DNA of 64,000 nucleotides, taken from positions 6,234,475 to 6,298,474 of the forward strand of contig NC_052407.1 of NCBI RefSeq assembly GCF_009389715.1, given 5' to 3'. The first letter of the stretch is position 1, and the number at the start of each line of letters is the position of its first letter. The position numbers were made by a program, and so were the translations under genes. Of this stretch, positions 1 through 11,300 are shown in pieces. The notes under the pieces are model-generated. The model saw only the letters and a list, made by a program, of their open reading frames with translations, had not been told where the DNA came from and made no database searches. The DNA is from Phoenix dactylifera. Its lineage: Eukaryota > Streptophyta > Magnoliopsida > Arecales > Arecaceae.

Positions 1-470
1 AAGAAGAAGAAATTTTCTCAATCCACTTAACTCGAAGCTTTCAAAAGAAATTTAGAGAAAGATGAAAAATTGCAGAGTAGGGTTACGTCTCTATTCTTTC
101 ATTGATGATCCATGCATCATAAACTGATATATATAGCCTCTATATAATAAGTAGGATTAGAAAATTTGGCATACAATTCGATTTTTCGATGCGTTATCGA
201 CTCGTAGACCCTATCCAGCCCTATTCATAATGATCAAAGTGATCCACATCGAGTTTTGGATCGCTTCTAAAATCTGTGGTGCAAAATGATTCACATCAAA
301 TCAGGTGGTCGTGTTGGATATCTGTAGTATTAAAGTAGTCCACATCGAATCTGATGATCCTCTTGAATATTTGCAATGGCTATAATGGTACATATTAAGT
401 CTGATGCATCCTTTTAGATCAACAATATCTAACTTTTTTTAAATAATTTCTTGGACATATAATTTGCCGG
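1..470 (+). mobile_element. Retrotransposon-like repeat fragment, copy A
   Basis: Shares ordered blocks with 24015-24670: CTTAACTCGAA, ATTCTTTCATTGAT, ATAGCCTCTAT(A)TATAAT and ACCCTATCCAGCC, then GAGTTT.GG. It begins at the window edge. It may be part of a Copia-type LTR, but no open frame confirms this. Confidence 0.5.
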
Positions 471-835
471 CGGTAAATTATATATAATTATTTATTTTAC
501 ATTTTTAATTCTTCTCTTGGGGAGCTGAAGGGAATCAGCATGTGATTCCAATTTCTCCTATGGCTCTAGCCTGCAGGATGCCTTCTGTCAAAAACCTCGT
601 CACCATGCCTTTTAACATGGATGAGGTTAGCGACTAAATTAAATGGTTCCTGCTTGCTTGATGCGACAATTGGATGTGTCCTCTCATTCTCTTAAATTTA
701 TCACCATTCATTTTGCCAAGGTAATGAAAGAAGAGAAAACAATGGTGAATGCCAAGGGCTCGAGACAACACAGCTAGCAGACTATTTTAATATAAGAGAA
801 AATGATATAATTTTATTAATTTCATAATTTACTTT

Positions 836-1152
836 CAAGGCCGGCTCAATTCTTAGGCGGATTGAGGTGGTCGCCTAAGGCTCCAGCTTCCAAATGGCAT
901 TTATATAGTTGAGTTTCAAGATGAGCGTCCAAATACATTGAGGGACACCAATGCATTTGGGACCCTCATATATTATATATCTTTAGAGCTATAAATGGCA
1001 TTGAGACATGCAAATGCATTTATATCGGACGTATCTCTTATCAAAAAAAATCATTATCTTTTTCTTATTTATGGGCATTGAGGTCTCCAAATATATTTAT
1101 GTTGGAACTTTTGAGTTCGGTCTTAGGTCCCAAATATATTACGCCATTTCTG
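836..1152 (+). mobile_element. Short non-autonomous hAT element (about 317 bp), degraded
   Basis: Begins CAAGGCCGGCTCAATTCTTA with GGTCGCCTAAGGCTCC after it, and ends CTTAGGTCCCAAATATATTA then CGCCATTTCTG. This is the same family as the elements at 15390 and 27399. Flanking octamers TTTACTTT (828-835) and ATTATTTT (1153-1160) match at six of eight positions. The interior is AT-rich filler. Confidence 0.65.
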
Positions 1153-1874
1153 ATTATTTTTGTTGGATGAGCAGGCTATAAAAAAAAAAAAAAAACCCAA
1201 CAATCTTTACACCCCCCAGCCTTGCTAGGTGTGTGCGTTTGTCCCATCAGGTTGTGCGGTTAAGACGTCAAGAAAATCCATGCGAGCTTCGGAAAATAGA
1301 TATATACTTGCGTCCAAATATAATGTTCTATGCGAGTACGTACTATTTGCGTCTTTTTCCTTTTGTTTCCTTTGTAGCCAGTGTTGGGTAGGAAAATCCA
1401 ATTTTGCAGCATGGAGTCATTCTGTTTTTCTCATTGTCGTCTCTCTCTCTCTTTCTCTCTTGTTTTTCTTCCCTCTCTCACCAGTTGAAAGCGTCTATTA
1501 CTTTAATCCAGGTATACAATTTTGTTAGTGTTTTATCCGCAACTTTTACGCAAAAGGCATCATGCATGGCTCCCTTGATTGATCATAGTCTAAGTGGAGC
1601 ACATGGATAAACAACAATTGAAAACAAGTGGAGAGAAATATTTTGCCTTTATTGTAGCTCAATTATATTGAAAACTGAGCAAAAAATTTAAAAATTTTAT
1701 TTCATTTTTTATTTCAAGCTATTTATATATTCGAGTATGATGTTGATTTTTTTTAGTTAAAAAAACATTCATTCAGTTCTATTGGAAACATTTGGATCCG
1801 AATATTCTAGCATAACTTTCTCTTGACATATAATACAATTATTACCATTTTTTTTTAAGATAAAGGAGGCCAAG
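1153..1874. other. Intergenic, no gene seen
   Basis: A CT-rich run at 1440-1475 and otherwise AT-rich sequence. The short frames at 1229-1610 match nothing and lack context. Confidence 0.6.
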
Positions 1875-4550
1875 CGTCACGCTCCGAACTCATCATTCTA
1901 GTCGGCCACGTGACAACCGCATTTTTGCTGGGCAGAGCCCCAAAGAATAGTAAGCCTAAAAAGTTATCACAATCTCCATATCCATAATAGAAAAATGATC
2001 TCAATTCATAACGAATCAACAAAACTAATCTAATTATAAAATTTAATCATCCAACCAATATCAATGATGCTATATGTATTCATCCTTTCACTCATGATCC
2101 CAACTATAGGCAGTATCAAGCGACCTGCAATTCTGAAAGAAAAAGAAAAGAGGTGGTGGCTTTACAACCCAGTAAGAATCTCCACACATCCACACCAACA
2201 TAATGATCTAAGTTTGAAAAGTAAGAAAATCATTACACACATCATAAAATCACAAACTGACTATCAATAATCTTTGAATAAACAATATATATATAATACA
2301 TCAAATCAATAGAAATTCTACCATTAAGAGTGATATATCATATGATATCTCATAAAATTAATAGTGGTTTTAAGTAGCTTTTCGTTCTATTTTTTTTTAA
2401 CTTGTGATCTAGATCCAAGATCAGTTATTTTCTCGACTTTGGGCCAAATCCCAGTTACGTTTTCTGCTCATGACGGAGCAATTAATAGGTGTCATATTTT
2501 TTCGCCCATGACTGGATAATCAATAGGTGTCACATTTTCCGCCTATAATGGGGCAATCGATAGTTCACATTTTCAGCCTGTGATTGGACAATCGATGATA
2601 ATGAGATCAGCCCAGAGTCCTTGTTCGTTCAATCAAGTTCACATCCACACATTAATTCTTTTTATTTCTGGCTTTAGACTAACCACAGTCCCATTTTTCA
2701 TCCGTGATGGGAATCGATAAGTGTACATTTCAGCCTATGATGAGGCAATCGATAAGTATTACATTTTCAGCCTGTGACAGAGCAATCAATAAGTGTTACA
2801 TTTTTACCCATGATGGGACAATCAATATAACATGATTAGTTCAGAGCACCATATCCATTAGTCCGATTATACAAGTGTAAGTTGTACTTATATATGCATT
2901 CATCACACTATCAATCACAAGTATACATGACCAAAACATGGTTTAATATAAAAAGCATCATAAAAGAATTCTTGCATCTCACTTATCTTGATCATTAGCA
3001 TATCATATGTTGTGTACAAAATATCTATAGTTTATGCAGGCAAGTATACAAAAATTCTTATCTCTTTGCTGATATCCCAGACAGACTAATTACCTGTCCA
3101 CACCATGATCTACGAATCGGGGTGCACAGAATCTTGCTCGACATTCTCTTGCCCAAAAGATTCTAGTACAGAACCAAATCAACATCAAAATTTATCTGAG
3201 GTATCTAGCAACCTAGAACCCTTTACTAGTTCACTAAAAGGTTACTATCACATGGCAACCCAAGACTACCTACCAGACCCTTCCACCCTAATCAACTAGA
3301 GAGAGAAAATACCAAGATAGAGAGAGGAAGTCAACCCAAAAATCTGGGACCTCTCGTACGTTACATAACACAAACCTAAAATTTTTTATGGCTGCATAAT
3401 ATCGGTCCGAGACTTAATATCGGCTCGAAACTCTAGTCACACAACACTGGCCAAGACCCCTCTAATGGTTAGCCACTTCACAAATACCTAGACCTGCCAT
3501 TGGTCAACTAAAACAAGTAGAGAGAGAACGAGTAGAGAGAGAAAGAGTGAAAAGAGAGAGATCAAGAGAGAGAAAAATTAAGAGAGGAGAGAGAAAATAA
3601 GGGAATAAGAATAAGAGAGTTATAAGGCCCTCTCTCCTTCCCTCCCCTCTCCTTCTAAAACAGAGGAAGGCCTTTGACGACGCTCATGGGTCAACGACCC
3701 CTAACGACTGACAACTCATGGCGGTGCCAAGCAGTATGCCATGCCCGACGACGACCGACAAAACAAAAGAAAAGAAGTATCAAAAAGGAGAGAACTTGTT
3801 ACAAGCAATCCGGCTGCTCGCCAACCCAATTCAAAGTTAAAATGCCAGCTATGGTGGCGCCTGGGGTCAAGGGCCCATGGCTGACGACGATATATTGGCG
3901 GTCGGCAGCACCAACTTCTGCTTAAAATAGGGGTTTTCAACCCCTTTAATCAAGAAAATTAAGCATCGTCATGGCCGGAGCTGTGGCTATAGTCTTTTGC
4001 CATTGCGAGAGATCTGAGAAAGACCCTGGCAGCAAGCACCGATGGCGAAAACAATCGGAATCAAGAAAAATACAGGTTTGGGTGAGTGAAAACAAGGGAA
4101 ACAGAGCTTTTTGCTTCTCGGCCAAAATTTGGCAATTTCCGGCCAGTGTTGGAACTCCTAACGACCTCGAAAGAAAGAGGAGAGGCGTAGCTCAAAGGGG
4201 GCAAGTCCTTGCCTAGTTTTTTGGCGAGGAATAGCCACGGGTGGCGGCACGAAGGGCGATCGACATTCGAAAAGAAAAACAAAGAAAATCTCCGGCGAAG
4301 TACTCCGATCGAAGTTGGGCCTCTGGCGGTGGGTGGAAGAGAGACCGGGAGGTCCTCTAAATAGACTCGACTGCGACCGAAATTCGACTCGGAGTCGGAT
4401 TCCATCTGATGAGATCGGGAGGAAGAAGACTCTCATCAAGTCCTCTTCTCTTCATGTGGCCAATTTCTTTTTTTTGTTATTTTTGGGTTAAATTCAATTG
4501 AGCCGGCCAAATGGATCATACCTAATTTGCTTAAAAGGTCAGATATGACA
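1875..4550 (+). mobile_element. Probable solo LTR of a Ty3/gypsy-like retrotransposon
   Basis: Starts CGTCACGCTCCGAACTC with GGCCACGTGACAACCGC after it, a degraded form of the common plant LTR head TGTCACGCCCCGAAC. Ends AAAGGTCAGATATGACA, complementary to that head. CAAG flanks both sides (1871-1874 and 4551-4554), although a 5-bp duplication would be usual. It holds a minisatellite, purine-rich and GC-rich blocks and no gag/pol. The open frames at 3.7-4.4 kb look like chance. Confidence 0.45.
2462..2840. repeat. Minisatellite, unit about 40 bp, inside the solo LTR
   Basis: About eight imperfect units of the form CACATTTTCAGCCTATGATG then GGGCAATCGATAAGTGT, arranged as two clusters (2462-2603 and 2690-2840) separated by a spacer with related CAGAGTCC / CAGAGCACC ends, so a higher-order duplication is likely. 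Confidence 0.85.
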
Positions 4551-4554
4551 CAAG

Positions 4555-5367
4555 CTACCCTGCATTTTTATTAATGTTTTATTTTTGATATTTTTTTTCA
4601 TAAGATTATTAGATCTAAAATAAGCATAGGGGTAGGTTAAAAGGTCGGATATGACCGCGCCTCTTTAAAATGTTCCAATTAAATACGTTTGATTACACTT
4701 TTAATTCACATTTGCAGCTTTCAAATTAAAAAAGGTAAAATATAGCAGCCACTGTTGCGTGAATCCATTGCATGTAAGTACTTCAACAGTATTTCCTAGC
4801 TGCTAAGAATCAAAAGACAAAGGGTAAATCTCGATTGCCTCCAATTAAATGATTAGATGAATAGCGTTAGATTGCCCGAGTTTGATGAAACTGAGTAAAA
4901 ATTTAAAACAAAACTTTAAATTTAATTGTAATTTAAATCTTCGGACGCGAGATAAAGTGGGAATGAAGTTCTCTTTGTTTTTTCCATTACACGGCGCACC
5001 TAAACTTTGCCTTTATGTGACAGAGGCTGCAGCGTATCCCCACGGCGGGGTCCACGCGGCCAGGCGGGGGTTAGGAGACTAGATTCCGCAGTTCTTTTTC
5101 GCCTTCGGCCCACGGTTTTTGGCAAGCTACCAAAAGCACCCATCGGCTTCTCTCTCCTCTATTGTCGTCATGACCCATTGTCGCTGCCATTTTCCCCCAC
5201 ACAAGAACCAGTAACCTTCTTATCATCCTCAGGAGCACGCATCACTAGTTCACAAGGCGACAGAGATCATATAACCAAGATTTGCACTTCTTTTGAAAAC
5301 CAAAGAGGAGAAAAACCCACCCGGATTGATCGAGAAAATGGAGAAATTACAAAAGGATCGATACATG
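4555..5367. other. Intergenic, downstream of the MSSL gene candidate
   Basis: AT-rich to about 4980, then GC-rich from 5040. A second copy of the phrase TTAAAAGGTCGGATATGACC lies at 4639, matching the solo LTR end, so further LTR debris is likely. The region 5040-5360 may be the 3' UTR of the minus-strand gene or unrelated. Confidence 0.5.
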
Positions 5368-5656
5368 CTACGATAAGATTGGAGCATAAGCTCCTTCGAG
5401 AGAGCTACAGGCCAAGCAATCCAGCAGGATGGCCAAACGTGTCCTCTGAGGAAAGAGTAGTTGAAGGTGGGCGTGTATCGATCTGGAATGCCTGGCCAAC
5501 AACCCGGAAGCTTGGAAGAGAGAGTCCTTCCGCTTCCCTGGCCTGGCCTTGCTCGGCCCCTGGGCTTGAATCACCGGAGGCGGAGAGGGACGTGGCTCGG
5601 CCCCTCTCACGGATCTTTTCGAGCTCCTCCGTCCAGATATCAATCAGGCTAGACAT
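5368..5656 (-). pseudogene. Small unnamed protein gene starting MSSLIDIWTEEL, probable frameshift
   Basis: A minus-strand frame opens at 5656 with MSSLIDIWTEELEKIRERG, which resembles a family of about 100-aa plant proteins of unknown function that I recall starting M(S/A)SLVDIWTSEL and ending near S-E-A-S-x-S-M-L-V-D-C. Here the frame reads SSEDT near 5440 and then leaves the expected ending, while the neighbouring frame supplies LAILLDCLACSS. One base too many or too few around 5434-5440 would join them. Unshifted, the frame stops at 5405; shifted, it stops at 5368. A TATA box (TATAAATA) lies about 130 bp upstream on the same strand, and the block is GC-rich against AT-rich surroundings. 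Family assignment is from memory, function is unknown, and an assembly error is possible. Confidence 0.4.
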
Positions 5657-5783
5657 TGCGAGCAATGACAAACGAAGAATGAGACAATGGAGGACAAAAG
5701 CTGGGGATGTGATACGGACTTGGGGGACCAAGAAAGCTTGTAATGGAGTGGATAGATTGGTAGCTTAGATATATGGTCGACAA

Positions 5784-5791
5784 TATTTATA
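5784..5791 (-). promoter_or_regulatory. TATA box for the small MSSL gene
   Basis: Minus-strand CTCTCTATAAATATTG is a strong plant TATA match about 128 bp upstream of the ATG at 5656. It supports transcription leftward into the GC-rich block. Confidence 0.5.
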
Positions 5792-5799
5792 GAGAGTCA

Positions 5800-8387
5800 T
5801 CCGTTTCAAAACCAGGTGCTTGACACTTGGTAATGTTATATGTTTTCAGAACCTGCGGCTTTCCCTACTGTGGGCTTGGTGGTGAGGATCAAATGGCCCC
5901 TTGAATGGATGGGGGTGTTTTCCATTGTTTCTGAAGGGAAAAGATATCCGTCAACTCGCCGTTTTCTCTGGCCATTTGGTGTTATTTCTTCTGTGACGTG
6001 AGGATCGTCGTTGGCCCACACACTATGGCCTTCCTGTAGATCAGCGTAAATGTCGTGGCCATAGTGATATCGATGCGTCATGCAAGGCCAAGATGTGCCC
6101 GGGCACAATGACATGGATGCATCATACAAGTTCCCACACAGGAACTGGTCAGACGTGTGTCGCAAGGGTAAGACCCACGGTCCGCATATACTCTTTATCG
6201 ATTGCACCAATCTCTTTGAACTGCACTGAAACAGCTGCTGCCAAACTCCATTCATTGCTCTCAGATGATAGCTGGAAATTGATGCCATACAAAGAGGTGG
6301 ATAGACGTGCCAAGTACTGCAATATGGTCCCCTAATTACCTAGGGCTACACCAATACTTAATCACAAGTGGTGAATGGACTTGTTTAACCCATTTAACTT
6401 GATTTAATCTGCTGTAATGCATGTTGGATAAATGAAAATGATCGAATTCAAGACTGAATTTTTGACCTATTTAATAACGGATCAGATTTGGCTGTCGTTG
6501 TGGGCCATAGATGCATCTTTCTTGCATCAATATCAGCTTTTGGTAAATGATTTGGGAGGCGTTGCAATCTTCTTTCACAAGTAGACACAAGTAGCACGGT
6601 TTCTTTTGGTTCCTTCATATGGCTACGAAATTATAGTGGCCCACCAAGCAAAAACGTAAATTCCAATAATATAGCCTGCTCTCCAAACCTATAGGGTTAG
6701 AAGGGCATGGACCAGCCTGAGAGTGTTCACGCCTGGCTCCTTTTCGGCGGGCTTGGCGTTGGAAGGTTCAGCATCTTGTGATATTGGTGGTATGAAATCC
6801 GTCAAACAATCTGAGACTTGGGGAAGGTGGATGGACCGTAGGTGACAGTTTTGCTAAAGGCCGCAGGACTGGAACCAACATCATGATCACCATGGATTCC
6901 AAAGACTGCCACCCAACCCAGAAGCCAGTCTGAAGCCATTGATGAGCTCATGGCGTAAGCGTTTTCCTCTCTTTCCCCTTGGATGAGTGAGTTGATAGCC
7001 TAAATTATGATTCTGAATTTGTGTGCATGTGGAAGGGGCTTGCTCACAAACAGCTAGAGTTTTATGCAAACCACAATCAAGTCAACCAAAGACAAGGCTG
7101 GTGGGAAGCAGAATTCCAGACGAGTATGTAAGCTAGCTGTAGAAGTTTCAAAATTTGTAGTCCAATTAATCTGCTGCCATATTTCTTTCACATACTCCTA
7201 GAGATTGTGCAGTAAGAATTATTGCTGTAGGATAATGGCTAGAAGGATTTGAAAGGTATTAGGGCATTAAGATTTCCAAGATTTAGCCTCCACTTAGCTC
7301 AGGACCCCACTACTTGTCGTATTTGGTTGGATATTGCTACCGCACATGATTTTGAGAGTCATGATGATATTACCGAGGAATCCAATATTTCACAATTGTA
7401 TATAGAATAACTGAAAAAGTGAAAACAAAACTAGATATTAATTGATCATTATGAACCAAATCGTTAGTTCCCAACCATAAGGAAGGTTTGATCTGATGGA
7501 GACAATGACTTTATACACTTTCATGGGTAAAACCAAATTAACATGCTCAATTTGAAGATAAAATAAAATAAAATAATAATAATAATAATAATAACAACAA
7601 ACTAAGAAAGAAAGCATTATGCCCAGAGAAGCTTGTTTAGCAAAAATGTTTAATTCAAGAACATTTGCATTTTCATAAACACTTTCAGTGATAAGCGTGG
7701 ACATGTTTGCTCCCTCTTCGCCCACCCCTGACATTTATTCGCAGTTAATGCTCCAAGTGTTTGGAAAATTCAAATGTTCCTTTTTCTTGGCAATTTAAAG
7801 GCAGATCCTTTTGAATTGCACTTCTTTTTTAATTTTAATTTTTGTGCTAAACAAGGTTCTTCAGGCATCTTTGTTAAGTACTAACAAGTTATTAATATAT
7901 GAAATACTTTTTCGAAGATCGTCGCCATACCTATAATTAACCTCTAGTACTAGATTCAAAACTGGTTTGTAAATCCGTGTTCGCGAATAATACTAATTGA
8001 TAGCTTGCTTATCAAATTAGGATCCATCTCATTTGCACGAAAACGAAAAAAGAAACATTGGAGCGCATGCTGAAGTCTATGGACGTTGGAGTGTAATGAT
8101 GTGCCTAGGTCCTTGGCTAATTGAACTACATGATTTCAAGTTAACAGAGGACAATATTTTTGAAGCTCACAACCAAGCTTATTGTAGTTTGAGAGGGAAA
8201 TCAAAACATGAAAAGCCCATGACGAACAGGGTCCCTATTCTTTTAAACTTACAGTCCGTTTCCAACTTGCAGCTCAACTGAGAGTTGATGGCATGATTCT
8301 CCGTTCCAAAGAAAAATTTACAACAAAACCACACTTCTCCCTCAAATTTAGAAGGATTTTTTTTTGTTGTTGTTTATTATCAAAACT
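5800..8387. other. Intergenic, nothing recognised
   Basis: A 150-codon minus-strand frame (5836-6288) has no recognisable domain. The rest is ordinary AT-rich DNA with an ATAATA run at 7574-7593. Sequence just before 8388 may be the 3' UTR of the KANADI gene. Confidence 0.6.
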
Positions 8388-11300
8388 TCACAAACAGTTA
8401 AGAAGGGTCAGTTCATTTGATGATTCGACACATTCAATTTGCCAACTTTGTCTTCCTAAGGTGATTTCTAGGTTAGGTGGCATATGGAGCTTGTCAGCAG
8501 CAGTCCGTAGATATGGCGAAAAGCTTGTCCTTGTGTTCGTTCCCTGTCCGCCCAACCTTGGTGATAGATGGATGGCTTCTCCTACCTCCTCCATTGGCTA
8601 TTCCCAGAGCACCAAAAAATAAGCAATCAGTTTAATGCATAACCTAAATAAAACGGCATGAAACAATGGATCATAATTTGTAAATATGAAGTCACGTTAA
8701 AACAGGTAAGCATGCCATGAGAAGTTTTAGAAATAAAATTCATGAGACTGATTCATAGCCTCAACAAAACAGCATGAAATGATGAATAATAATAATGTAA
8801 ATATGTAGTCACATTAAAGCATGTAAGCATGCGACGAGAAGTTAGAGAAATAAAATTCATGGGGCCGATGCATTGTTAAGTAACCACTAGACCCCAAAAG
8901 CTTAAGCTATCATAAAAAGGTCAACAATGTATATCAGACCTCAACATGTCAAGTCCTGCAATATTGATTTGATTCCTATGAATTGCTATATGCTAATGTG
9001 TAATGCTAATAAAGTTAGAAGTGAAGTTTATGATCTTTTTGGCCTTCAATAAGACACTGGTTTTAACCAAATTGTATTGATAGCACAAACCATTATTTCT
9101 GCTGAAGATGTATTTAAGAAAAAGGAAAAACATTTCATGCGGGGGTACATAATTCGTTAGTGTGGGTTTTCGTTTTTATGTTGATTTGTTAGTCGCTGTA
9201 AAATTGTTGGTCTCTTCTTTTCTGGAGCCCTTTTCCTCCTTGTCTACATTTCACAAATGAAAACAGAATGGACGTCCAATTTTTCCTTCAAAATATATGG
9301 GGTACATAATTCAGTAATTTATGTATGTCCCATCCAAGGCAGAACAGTAAAAAAGAAGAAGAAGAAGAAGAAGAAGAAGAAAAACTATGTGCAGGCAACA
9401 AGCTTTTGGAAATGAGACGCTTGAATATGATATTATTCATAGCAAACTAGATGTGTTTTGAGGGACGAAAGAGAGATGCCTGCATATATAGAATCTTCTA
9501 TGTGCACAACTTAATTAATTGACGTTAGCATTGTCCAAGGATTTGCAAATTATTGCAAATCAAATTAATTTGCAGAAAATTTTTCTCAACTTAATTAAAA
9601 AAAAAGTGCATCTAATATTTGAAAACTGAAGGTTTTAAGGTAGATATGCACCTGAATTTCTTTGTTTAAAAGATTATCACATTTGAGGTAGCGCTTTTGC
9701 TGTATGGATGCATTCCAATTGTTCTCCTCCGTGGATGAATATGATCCTCTGGATACAAAATGGAGCATCATGTTAGGGACTCAAGTCTGGCAAAGTTCTC
9801 TTTCGGTGTTTCTTATAGATACAGATGCATGTGGTGCTCAAAGCCTATGGACTAAAACATGTTGTTACACTTTAGAGTATATATATCCAATGATTAACAA
9901 GATAAAATTTGAAAAGGTTAAGAAATCCATGAATACATCAGTAAGAAGATGTCATCATTCTAAAGAGACATCAATGATTGTAGTGTGTGCATGCACTGTG
10001 GTATATATTGTTCAAGCTTGAAGATGCTATGGACAATCCATGTGATATTTCTCGTCTTCTCTCGATTTTGGTAGTTGATGGCCATAATGGTTTAATCCGA
10101 AGGGGACATGGGCAACCCGGCAACCCGGCAACCCAAGGACCTCATTAATGAGAATCAAATCCCTCCAGCCATTATTCTTTCGTTGGTTCTCAGATAAGTT
10201 AAAACTATAGTCATGGCCTTCATGAATGAAGGTCCAACAGAGTAGTGGGACCTTCTCTAGATTCTGTCTTCATTTGGCCCGGAGTGCCAAGTATAGATTA
10301 CCAGAATTTTTACTTCACATGAATTCTTATATAGCATTGTGATCCAAAGTACATGCATGTGCACTCAGATAAACAAACCAGTTAGAGAGAAAGAGATAGA
10401 GAAGAGATAAAATGGAGAGGGGAGGGAGAGAGAGAGAGATAGAGAATATTCTCCAACCACTGGAACCGTATTCTACAACCACTGGTGCAACAGCAGCAGC
10501 AGTGACGCCACCGCCACCACCAGCAAGAGCAATGTCGAATCAGTATTATTTGCAGCTCTCGACTGAGAGTAAAAACTTTTTGGAAAAGACATATATTTAA
10601 TTTTTCAGTTTAATCTTCAAAGGATATCAGAATAGAAATTTGACTGCACTACATCCTAGAAATATGGTTTCAACTGATGCATAAAGTAATGTGATATGAA
10701 CGACAATCATGTTTGTTTCTTCAATAATATGGCATTTATTTTTCCATGTCACTATTGACACCAACAAAAGAAGATAGACGTTCATATCAGGATTCAATAT
10801 GTAAAATATAGCATAAATTGGACCAAATTTTTTTATGATTTATGTCATATATGATCATTAATATAATTAAAAAACCATGAAGAGTCTCGTATATATATGT
10901 ATATATAACTTGCCTGTCTAGAGTGATAAGCGTCATAGACTAAAATGAATCTAATTGAAAACAAATATCAACTCTTAATCAAGACACAAAAGACCATTCC
11001 ATGATCTTGGAGGTAAGTGGCGACCTACAGATTTAGATGTTTGACAGCATATTTGAAGGTTTTTTCTCATCTCTTGATGTTATTGGTATGCAAATCCTTA
11101 TAGAGTAGTAAGAAGAATCCTTTTCTACCTCCTTTAGATCAGCTGCGAACTCATTCTTGTTATGTGAGAAAAGCCTTTTGATCCTGTTGTAAGAGACTGT
11201 TGTCCTCATTAATGGAATTAACTATGTTGGTCAAATTGCCAAAATAATCTTAAATACCTCTCACAAGGCATTCCCTTTCAAAAAACCATTTGTAGGTCTG

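Noticed and set aside
4184-4225. tRNA-like phrase GGCGTAGCTCAAAGGGG
   Set aside because: D-arm resemblance only; no anticodon stem, T-arm or acceptor pairing could be built.
4061-4439. Two overlapping minus-strand frames of 93-114 codons
   Set aside because: They overlap each other and an opposing frame inside the probable solo LTR; no gag or pol motif.
5007-5768. 253-codon plus-strand open frame, the longest in the window
   Set aside because: No recognisable domain, Arg/Ser/Pro-rich low-information sequence in a GC-rich patch, and it overlaps a better minus-strand candidate with a TATA box.
5836-6288. 150-codon minus-strand open frame
   Set aside because: No family recognised, no promoter or splice support; kept only as part of the intergenic description.
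9704-10021. 105-codon plus-strand frame
   Set aside because: Antisense to KANADI exon 5 and the adjoining intron.
10412-10600. Plus-strand frame with Ala and Pro runs (MERGGRERE...)
   Set aside because: Inside a KANADI intron, driven by GA and GCA/CCA repeats; no support for expression.
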